Below, one piece after another: positions 8,289-14,460 of a stretch of 20,599 bases of DNA (its first letter is position 1; each line of letters opens with the position of its first letter). The notes beneath the pieces were generated by a model, which was not told the DNA's origin, searched no databases, and saw only the letters and a program-made list of their open reading frames with translations. The stretch is taken from assembly GCA_947311125.1 (NCBI GenBank), contig CAMZKI010000111.1:1-20599 (forward strand), read 5' to 3'. Origin of the DNA: an uncultured Chlorobiota bacterium (GTDB taxonomy: Bacteria; Bacteroidota; Bacteroidia; Bacteroidales; JAADGE01). The position numbers and the translations under genes are program-made.

Positions 8289-9405
8289 ATTCCAATACTT
8301 TTTGTGTAATGTATTTTAGTTGTTTTTCTGTCAGTTCCGTATGCATCGGCAAAGATAAAACAGTTTTTGATAATTCTTCCGTAACCGGAAAATCATTTTC
8401 TTTATAACCCAGATATTTATAAGCTTTTTGAAGATGTAAAGGATAAGGGTAATAAATCATTGCAGGAATATCATTTGAATTTAAATATTCTTTAAGACCG
8501 TCTCTGTCAATACCTTTAACTTTTATTGTGTATTGATGAAATACGTGGGTTGATTTTTTGTTCCCGGCAGGAATTTGTATTTTCTCACAGTTTTTAAAGG
8601 CTGAATCATAATAATCTGCAGCTTTTTGTCTCGCTGCAATATAATCATCAAGATAATTAAGTTTTACGTTAAGGACAGCTGCCTGAATTGCATCTAATCT
8701 GGAATTTACGCCTACTTCATCATGGAAATATTTGATTTTTGACCCGTGATTTGCAATTTGCCTTATTTTTTCGGCAAGTTTATCGTTATTTGTATATAAT
8801 GCACCGCCGTCGCCGTAGCATCCGAGATTTTTGGAAGGGAAAAACGAAGTACAGCCGATTGTTCCTATTGTTCCGAGTTTTTTAGTTGTTCCGTTATCAA
8901 AAGTATAATCCGCTCCTATGGCTTGTGCCGTATCTTCAATAACAAAAAGATTGTTTTTTTCGGCAATTTTCATAATTTCTTCCATATCGGCAGCTTGTCC
9001 GAACAGATGAACCGGCACAATTGCTTTTGTTTTAGGAGTTATTGCTTTTTCTGTTTGTTTTACGTCAAGATTAAAAGTATCGGGGTTTACATCAACAAAT
9101 TTTAATTTTAAACCCAAAAGAGCAACCACTTCAACGGTTGCAATGAAAGTAAAATCTGAGGTTATAACTTCATCTCCGGGTTTCAATCCTAATGACATTA
9201 ATGCAATTTGCAGAGCATCAGTTCCGTTTCCGCAAGGAATAACGTGTTTTACATTAAGATATTTTTCAAGATTTGTTTGAAATTCTTTTACTTTCGGTCC
9301 GTTAATAAAAGCCGATGATTCAATCACCTCCGAAATTGAATCATTTATTTCATTTTTTATTTTTTGGTACTGACCTTTAAGGTCAACCATCTGTATTTTA
9401 TTCAT
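8275..9405 (-). CDS. wbpE: PLP-dependent sugar aminotransferase (WbpE type, DegT/DnrJ/EryC1/StrS family)
   Basis: A 376-residue aminotransferase of the DegT/DnrJ/EryC1/StrS family. The PLP-binding lysine is K192 in TSFFPSKNLGCYGDGG, and IEDTAQAIGA (156-165) is the usual cofactor-stacking region. CGNGTDALQIAL (58-69) holds the phosphate. It should transfer an amino group, from glutamate in known WbpE enzymes, to the 3-keto sugar made by WbpB. It begins 19 bases after the stop of rny and overlaps wbpD by 14 bases. I see no separate promoter in the 19-base gap, so the cassette may be read through from rny or from a promoter inside rny. Confidence 0.9.
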   Translation of the reverse strand: MNKIQMVDLKGQYQKIKNEINDSISEVIESSAFINGPKVKEFQTNLEKYLNVKHVIPCGNGTDALQIALMSLGLKPGDEVITSDFTFIATVEVVALLGLKLKFVDVNPDTFNLDVKQTEKAITPKTKAIVPVHLFGQAADMEEIMKIAEKNNLFVIEDTAQAIGADYTFDNGTTKKLGTIGTIGCTSFFPSKNLGCYGDGGALYTNNDKLAEKIRQIANHGSKIKYFHDEVGVNSRLDAIQAAVLNVKLNYLDDYIAARQKAADYYDSAFKNCEKIQIPAGNKKSTHVFHQYTIKVKGIDRDGLKEYLNSNDIPAMIYYPYPLHLQKAYKYLGYKENDFPVTEELSKTVLSLPMHTELTEKQLKYITQKVLEYARR

Positions 9406-9424
9406 TTTGTTTTAATTTGAAATA

Positions 9425-10984
9425 TTATTTTGCATAGTTTACGGCTCTTACCTCACGAATAACGGTTATTTTAACCTGTCCGGGATATGTCATTTCTTCT
9501 TCTATTTTTTTTGCAATATTAAATGACAATTCTTCTATCTCTTTATCGGTAACTTTGTCGCTTCCTACAATAACTCTCAGCTCTCTTCCTGCCTGAATTG
9601 CATATGTTTTAACAACACCTCTTTCTTCTGCCGCTATACTTTCAAGTTTTTTTATTCGTTTTATGTATGATTCTGCTACTTCACGCCTTGCTCCGGGTCT
9701 TGCTCCCGAAATTGCATCGCATACTTGCACTATCGGAGATAACAGACTTGTCATTTCAACTTCATCATGATGTGCACCTATTGCATTTACCACTTCGGGT
9801 TTTTCTTTATACCGTTCGGCAAGTTTCATTCCGTATATTGCATGCGGAATTTCAATTTCTTCATCAGGAACTTTTCCAATATCGTGTAATAATCCGGCTC
9901 GTTTTGCAAGTTTAACATTTAACCCGAGTTCGGAAGCCATTACTGCGCACAATTTGGCAACTTCGCGAGAGTGTTGTAAAAGATTTTGTCCGTATGAAGA
10001 ACGATATTTCATTTTTCCGACAAGACGTAATATTTCGCGATGCAACCCATGAATACCTAAATCGATAGCTGTTTTTTTTCCTGTTTCCAGAATTTCTTCT
10101 TCCAATTGTTCTTTTGTCTTTGCAACTACTTCTTCAATACGCGCGGGGTGTATCCTTCCATCGGTAACTAACTGATGCAGAGCGAGTCTGGCCACCTCTC
10201 TTCTTATCGGATCGAAACTTGACAATACTATTGATTCAGGCGTATCGTCAACTATAATTTCTATGCCTGTTGCGGCTTCAAGAGCTCTGATATTACGACC
10301 TTCTCTGCCTATAATACGTCCTTTCATATCATCGCTGTCAATATGGAAAACGGTTACGGCATTTTCAATTGCTGCTTCGGTACCTATACGTTGAATGGTT
10401 TTTATAATAATTTTTTTGGCTTCTTTATTTGCCGTAAGTTTTGCCTCTTCAATTATATCATTGATATGAGCCATTGCTTCTGTTTTTGCTTCAGCTTTGA
10501 GTGATTTTATCAGTTCTGCTTTAGCATCATCCGATGAAAGTCTGGAAATATTTTCCAGTTTCTCTATGTGTTGTTTTTTTAATTTTTCAAGCTCATCATT
10601 TTTCTTATCTACTATTTCAAGCTGTTTTGTAAGGTTTTCTCTTACCGCATTAACTTCTTGTTTTGTAATTTCAAACTCTTTCAGTTTGTTTTTAAGTTCT
10701 TCTTTTCTGAGATTAAGGCTGTTTTCTCTTTGTTTAAGTCTGTTTTCAGCATCGGCAATACGGCTGTTTTTTTCAATTATTACTTCTTCATGCTTTTCTT
10801 TTAACTGCAGAAATTTTTCTTTTGCCTGCAGTATTTTTTCTTTTTTTATTACTTCTGCTTCATTTTCGGCTTCTTTAATTATTTCACGGGCTTTTTTACG
10901 AGTTGCTTTTATTTTCAAAAAGAACCCCGCTGAAAAACCTAATATTAATCCGATTACTCCTGTTATTATAACTATTTCATTCAT
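9425..10984 (-). CDS. rny: Ribonuclease Y
   Basis: Membrane-anchored endoribonuclease that starts decay of many mRNAs. An N-terminal transmembrane segment (about residues 4-23) is followed by a long, highly charged coiled coil (about 28-190), a KH RNA-binding domain (about 210-275, with KGRIIGREGRNIRALE), and an HD metal-dependent phosphohydrolase domain with LLHDIGK (H367, D368) and AHHDE (404-408). The length of 519 residues is standard. The ATG lies 24 bases after the U-run that ends the structured RNA upstream. With no clear separate promoter seen, it may depend on read-through from the RNA's promoter. The placement after zapA and the RNA suggests one housekeeping unit. Confidence 0.97.
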   Translation of the reverse strand: MNEIVIITGVIGLILGFSAGFFLKIKATRKKAREIIKEAENEAEVIKKEKILQAKEKFLQLKEKHEEVIIEKNSRIADAENRLKQRENSLNLRKEELKNKLKEFEITKQEVNAVRENLTKQLEIVDKKNDELEKLKKQHIEKLENISRLSSDDAKAELIKSLKAEAKTEAMAHINDIIEEAKLTANKEAKKIIIKTIQRIGTEAAIENAVTVFHIDSDDMKGRIIGREGRNIRALEAATGIEIIVDDTPESIVLSSFDPIRREVARLALHQLVTDGRIHPARIEEVVAKTKEQLEEEILETGKKTAIDLGIHGLHREILRLVGKMKYRSSYGQNLLQHSREVAKLCAVMASELGLNVKLAKRAGLLHDIGKVPDEEIEIPHAIYGMKLAERYKEKPEVVNAIGAHHDEVEMTSLLSPIVQVCDAISGARPGARREVAESYIKRIKKLESIAAEERGVVKTYAIQAGRELRVIVGSDKVTDKEIEELSFNIAKKIEEEMTYPGQVKITVIREVRAVNYAK

Positions 10985-11007
10985 TGAACTATAAATTTAT
11001 TATTAAT

Positions 11008-11055
11008 AAAAAAGCCCGCAATTCCTCAAATATTTAAAAAAAGCTCCGATTGAGC
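11008..11055 (-). terminator. 3' end of the structured RNA: two U-run signals
   Basis: Two possible ends are visible on the minus strand. A short GCUC-AAUCG-GAGC hairpin (11043-11055) is followed by seven U (11036-11042). The long closing helix ends at CGGGC (11014-11018) followed by six U (11008-11013). The second leaves both arms of the closing helix in the RNA and is the more likely mature end. Read-through must occur to some extent if rny, whose ATG is at 10984, has no promoter of its own. Confidence 0.5.
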
Positions 11056-11230
11056 ATTTATGGAGTTGCCTTTTAGTTCAAACTTTCACCGTCGGTTAAT
11101 AACCGAATTTTGACGAATCAAAATTGCGACCTGTTTTCCGTAAATTGAGCATTAACTCCAAATTTGTTAGTGTTGAGCTTAACAAACAGTTTTGAGAAAT
11201 TTACGGGCCGTTATGACCTTCAATTATTTT
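11008..11230 (-). ncRNA. ssrS: Structured RNA between zapA and rny, candidate 6S RNA
   Basis: A region of about 220 bases without a gene, preceded by a strong promoter and ended by a U-run. On the minus strand, GCCCGUAAAUUUCUCAAA (plus-strand 11191-11208) pairs with UUUGAGGAAUUGCGGGC (11014-11030) in 17 base pairs with one bulged A, closing the whole RNA; six U follow (11008-11013). Near the midpoint an 8-bp hairpin with a UUCG loop stands at 11106-11125. Further pairing: GGAGUU with AACUCC (11154-11159 with 11062-11067), a UUUGUUA/UAACAAA hairpin (11163-11186), CGGUU/AACCG (11093-11105) and GCUC/GAGC (11043-11055). A closing stem, a wide central region with small local hairpins and an apical arm is the 6S RNA plan, and in E. 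coli ssrS also lies next to zapA. 6S RNA binds the RNA polymerase holoenzyme. The alternative is a structured leader controlling rny. Confidence 0.62.
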
Positions 11231-11239
11231 TAATTATAT

Positions 11240-11270
11240 CAAAGATATGACTTTTTACATTCAAATGCAA
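11240..11270 (-). promoter_or_regulatory. Promoter for the zapA-rny intergenic RNA
   Basis: On the minus strand a perfect Bacteroidota -7 box, TATCTTTG (11240-11247), lies 20 bases after a TTG -33 element (11268-11270). This is just downstream of the zapA stop codon. The predicted start of transcription is near 11228-11234, shortly before the closing helix of the structured RNA. This supports an independent RNA gene rather than a passive spacer. Confidence 0.65.
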
Positions 11271-11279
11271 GAATACGAC

Positions 11280-11588
11280 TTATTTATTTTTTTCAATATA
11301 ATATTCCAACTCTTCATTAATTTGCTTTAATTCTTCGTTTAATAAAGAAACATCATTTTTTTGTTCGCATTCCAAAAGTTGCTTAACATATTGTAAAGAT
11401 GTCATTGCCAATAAATCAAAAGAATCTCTGTCGGCATATTTATTTTGATATTGCTTTAATTTATCATTAATAATTTTAGCCGCTTTTCTTATTATCTCTT
11501 CTTCTCTGCGATTAATACGCATAGGATAATATTTTGCTCCTATATTTATTTTTATTGACAATTTATCATCCATATCGTTTTTATTCAT
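11280..11588 (-). CDS. zapA: Cell division protein ZapA
   Basis: A 102-residue protein with the ZapA pattern: a short beta-rich start (KLSIKINIGAKYYPMRI), then EEEIIRKAAKIINDKL, a central DSFDLLAMTSLQYVKQLLE helix and a C-terminal coiled coil. ZapA binds FtsZ and bundles its filaments at the division site. The start at 11588 overlaps the upstream coiled-coil gene by 8 bases; a second ATG six codons further in (11573) is possible. The order coiled-coil protein, zapA, small RNA, rny supports the call. Confidence 0.88.
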   Translation of the reverse strand: MNKNDMDDKLSIKINIGAKYYPMRINRREEEIIRKAAKIINDKLKQYQNKYADRDSFDLLAMTSLQYVKQLLECEQKNDVSLLNEELKQINEELEYYIEKNK

Positions 11589-11874
11589 TTAATAAGCCGA
11601 TACTTTTATCTATTTCTCGCACTATCCTGTTTATTTTATCTTTGACTTTTATTTTATCCTCTTCAGATAAACTGATTGTTTTAGCTGATTTTAAAATTTC
11701 TGTTTTTTCTTCCAGTTCTTTTATTTTATTTATTAATATTTTATTTTCTTCAGTTAAGTTATTATTTTTTTCTTTAAGGTCTTTAATTAAAAGTATTTTT
11801 TCTTTATGACCTGAAATAAGATTGCCGATTAATTCTTTAAGACGATTTATTTCATTATTGTAGTTATCCATCAT
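11581..11874 (-). CDS. Small coiled-coil protein upstream of zapA (ZapB-like)
   Basis: A 97-residue, almost entirely helical, highly charged protein with heptad-like spacing of I and L (for example KELIGNLISGHKEKILLIKD and NNLTEENKILINKIKELEE). I place the start at the ATG at 11874; the ATG at 11871 is equally possible, and an upstream TTG at 11886 is less likely. It overlaps zapA by 8 bases, so the two are probably translated together. By position and shape it may act with ZapA at the division ring as ZapB does in gamma-proteobacteria, but I see no sequence proof of homology to ZapB. Confidence 0.72.
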   Translation of the reverse strand: MMDNYNNEINRLKELIGNLISGHKEKILLIKDLKEKNNNLTEENKILINKIKELEEKTEILKSAKTISLSEEDKIKVKDKINRIVREIDKSIGLLNE

Positions 11875-11890
11875 ACCTTTTAGCAATCAG

Positions 11891-11898
11891 CAAAATTA
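11891..11898 (-). promoter_or_regulatory. Probable -7 box for the coiled-coil/zapA operon
   Basis: TAATTTTG on the minus strand fits the Bacteroidota TAnnTTTG -7 box and lies 16 bases before the ATG at 11874. The -33 region about 20 bases upstream is only T-rich, without a clear TTTG, so this is a moderate call. Confidence 0.4.
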
Positions 11899-11944
11899 AC
11901 ACAGTAAATTTAAAAATAAAAAATAAATTTAACACTTTCAAAAC

Positions 11945-11973
11945 AAAAAAGCCGACTCACGCGGAATCGGCTT
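11945..11973 (-). terminator. Rho-independent terminator after the susE-like gene
   Basis: A 7-bp stem AAGCCGA/TCGGCTT (11949-11955 with 11967-11973) is followed on the minus strand by six T (11945-11950, partly shared with the stem). It begins 23 bases after the susE-like stop and closes the sus operon. The stem is less likely to work on the plus strand, where only a short T-run follows. Its presence shows that no amylase gene is carried in this operon downstream of susE. Confidence 0.8.
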
Positions 11974-11996
11974 AATTTTAAACTGTTTGCTGAATA

Positions 11997-12797
11997 CTAC
12001 TTGGTAACGGGCGTAACGGTATATGTCAAATTACTTATGTCGGCATGTATTAAGTATGTCCCGTCTGCAGGCGGAGCAGGTATTGCCGGCGGGTCTGTAA
12101 TATCTTCAGTCGGTCTGTAAACTAAATTACCTGTATCCCAAGTTCCTGAAGCATCGGTTCCCCACTGCGGAGCCCATTGTCCGAGAACAGCAATAAATTT
12201 AATATAGTTACCGGCTCCTCCTATTAAATCTGTTGTAATTTCATATACTCCCGTTGAAACAAATGTCATTTCAAGAGCTGCCGTATTATTCCATCCTGCA
12301 CTTGTTGCATTTCCCAATAAATATAACGGAATTATATCACTGTAAGGAGTTACGTTTATATTAGTAACAGGAGAATAAACAGTATCATATCCGTTAATAA
12401 CAGAAGCAACTCTTATATCTAATACCGATACTGTATCAAAAGGTAATTCCAGAGCAATCATTTTATTATTCATATCTCCGTGTGTAATTGAAAACGAAGT
12501 ATCGTAACCGGAATATAAAGTTTCGCTGTTTTTGAAATTATTTCCTGCAGTATCAATTTCAACTATATATGAAATACCTAATGGGATTCCGTAATCAGAC
12601 TTTGACCACGAGAATGTGTCTAATACGTTATCTGCACTGTCTCGTGAAAGCACATAAGACGTTCCGGAAACAGGTGTTACTACCTGAGGAACCGTAATTT
12701 TATCAGGGTTTAGTAAGGGATTTGTATTTTCTTTTGTACAAGACCAGATGAGAATTATTCCTGTTAAGAATGTAATTATTAGATGTTTTGTTTTCAT
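11997..12797 (-). CDS. susE: SusE/SusF-type outer-membrane glycan-binding lipoprotein
   Basis: A 266-residue lipoprotein. The signal peptide ends at a lipobox with C20 (ILIWSC), so the protein is lipid-anchored, probably at the cell surface. Residues about 22-135 resemble the SusE N-terminal domain, with an Ig-like beta pattern (PVSGTSYVL...FSWSKSDYGIPLGISYIVEID). Residues about 150-262 resemble the C-terminal starch-binding domain of SusE/SusF, with YLLGNATSAGWN and aromatic residues in GQWAPQWGTDASGTW, and end in DGTYLIHADISNLTYTV. SusE and SusF proteins hold alpha-glucan chains at the surface for SusC/SusD. The gene starts 16 bases after susD and ends just before a terminator, so it is the last gene of the operon. 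Confidence 0.87.
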   Translation of the reverse strand: MKTKHLIITFLTGIILIWSCTKENTNPLLNPDKITVPQVVTPVSGTSYVLSRDSADNVLDTFSWSKSDYGIPLGISYIVEIDTAGNNFKNSETLYSGYDTSFSITHGDMNNKMIALELPFDTVSVLDIRVASVINGYDTVYSPVTNINVTPYSDIIPLYLLGNATSAGWNNTAALEMTFVSTGVYEITTDLIGGAGNYIKFIAVLGQWAPQWGTDASGTWDTGNLVYRPTEDITDPPAIPAPPADGTYLIHADISNLTYTVTPVTK

Positions 12798-12813
12798 TTT
12801 TAAAAATTTTAGA

Positions 12814-14436
12814 TTAATAACCCGGGTTTTGTGTTAAATTAGGATTAGCATTAATATCACTGGTAGGTATCGGATACAAATCTCTGTATGAGTCTGTAGC
12901 AGCACCGGCTTGAGCATTGCCTTTCCATTCCCAAACATAATCACCGCCGGTAAATTTACCGAAACGAATTAAATCGGTTCTTCGGTGAGCTTCCCAATAG
13001 AGTTCTCTTGCTCTTTCCGCTAAAATAAAATCAAGAGTTAAGTCTCCGGAAGTTATGTCTCCCGAATTATCACCGTATGCTCTTTGTCTCAGTTCATTTA
13101 TATAATTTACGGCTGTTCCGACATCTCCACCGCCTCCTCTTATAACACATTCAGCATAAATAAGGTATGCATCGGCTAAACGATAGACCGGAAAATCCGT
13201 ACTTACAAAAGTTGCATGTGCATTCGGAGCGGGACTTCCGTCGTGTGATATATTTTTAAATTTCGTTACACCTATTCCTTGAGTAAAGGTTCCCACATTA
13301 TCAATATTCCATTGCCAACCTTCATCTGTATTAAAGAAAAACATTCCTCTCTTATCTTGTATTGAAGAGGCTTCAGGGTCTGTCGGGGAAAAGTCAGACT
13401 CAGTAAGACCGAAATAGCCTGTTACAAAATTTTGAATGGCACGAATACCGCCCCATCCGCCGTCAATACCGTTTAATGGCATTCCGCCGCCGTTGGAAGC
13501 ATGAAGAACAAATGTCATACCGCCGTATTGTTGTGTATTTTGTCCGTCAAAACAAATCGGAAAAATCATTTCAGGACTTGTGTTGTTATCGGCACAAAAA
13601 ATATCGGCATAATTGTCGTCAAGAGAATATCCTGCATTAAGAACCTTATTAATATAAGTCAATGCATCTGAATATCGAGGAGTTCCGGTATAAACTTCCG
13701 CATTTAAATAAAGATGTGCCAGCAGCATCCAATCGGCAGCTTTATCTGCTCTTCCGTATTCAAAGCGAGGTTCACCTAAATCATTTTCTATATCTTTCAG
13801 TTCACTTTCAATATAGTTAAATAAATCTGCTCTGCTTATTTGTTCCGGGAAAAATGCTCCGGGCAAATCTTCTTCGGTTACAAAAGGCACGTTTCCGAAC
13901 ATGTCTATGGCATGATAATATGAAAAAGCTCTTAAAAAGCGTGCTTCTGCTTTATATTTTATTAAATCGTCTTTAAATGTCCCGTCCGCTGTTTCCAAAG
14001 CAGTGTTTGCATTTCTTATAAATTCATTACTTATAGAAATAGTATAAAAAATACGAGAATACAGAGCCGTAATGAATACATCGTTAGGAGCCCAAGTTTG
14101 CCAATGAAAATTTTTAATTGTGGCATCATCCCATGCAATAATTGCTTCATCTGTAGATAATTCCTGCAGTCCCCATAATTGACGAAGGTAGTTTCCGAAT
14201 CCCTCGTCTATTCCGCCGATATCCGGATTGCCGCCGCCGCCGCCGGTTTGTCCGCTGAGTGCATAACTTGCATAAATTTTAGCTAAAGCTTGGGTATAAG
14301 ATTCAGGTCCGTCAAATACGTTATTTGCCGTACTAACATTAGGGTCTATCGGTTCTACATCTAAACTTTTAAAGCAAGATGTAAAAAACAGCACCATTAC
14401 CGTTGTCAATAAATATAAAATTTTATTATGTTTCAT
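12814..14436 (-). CDS. susD: SusD-family (RagB) glycan-binding lipoprotein
   Basis: A 540-residue surface lipoprotein with signal peptide and lipobox at C21 (VLFFTSC). It has SusD features: an N-terminal segment starting SLDVEPIDPNVSTANNVF, helical TPR-like repeats (RAFSYYHAIDMFGNVPFV at about 170-187), and a C-terminal region ending in RRTDLIRFGKFTG ... LYPIPTSDINANPNLTQNPGY. SusD forms the lid of the SusC transporter and captures oligosaccharides. It starts 24 bases after the susC stop. The reading frame is complete, in contrast to susC. Confidence 0.95.
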   Translation of the reverse strand: MKHNKILYLLTTVMVLFFTSCFKSLDVEPIDPNVSTANNVFDGPESYTQALAKIYASYALSGQTGGGGGNPDIGGIDEGFGNYLRQLWGLQELSTDEAIIAWDDATIKNFHWQTWAPNDVFITALYSRIFYTISISNEFIRNANTALETADGTFKDDLIKYKAEARFLRAFSYYHAIDMFGNVPFVTEEDLPGAFFPEQISRADLFNYIESELKDIENDLGEPRFEYGRADKAADWMLLAHLYLNAEVYTGTPRYSDALTYINKVLNAGYSLDDNYADIFCADNNTSPEMIFPICFDGQNTQQYGGMTFVLHASNGGGMPLNGIDGGWGGIRAIQNFVTGYFGLTESDFSPTDPEASSIQDKRGMFFFNTDEGWQWNIDNVGTFTQGIGVTKFKNISHDGSPAPNAHATFVSTDFPVYRLADAYLIYAECVIRGGGGDVGTAVNYINELRQRAYGDNSGDITSGDLTLDFILAERARELYWEAHRRTDLIRFGKFTGGDYVWEWKGNAQAGAATDSYRDLYPIPTSDINANPNLTQNPGY

Positions 14437-14460
14437 TTTAATTATTTTTAAAATTTTAAA

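Noticed and set aside
10497..10994. Long plus-strand open frame of 165 codons opposite rny
   Set aside because: It is the mirror of the K/E-rich coiled coil of RNase Y, giving an S/F-rich translation without domain features. The minus-strand gene is certain.
11008..11230. tmRNA or RNase P RNA
   Set aside because: The region is too short, has no tRNA-like end with CCA and no RNase P conserved core.
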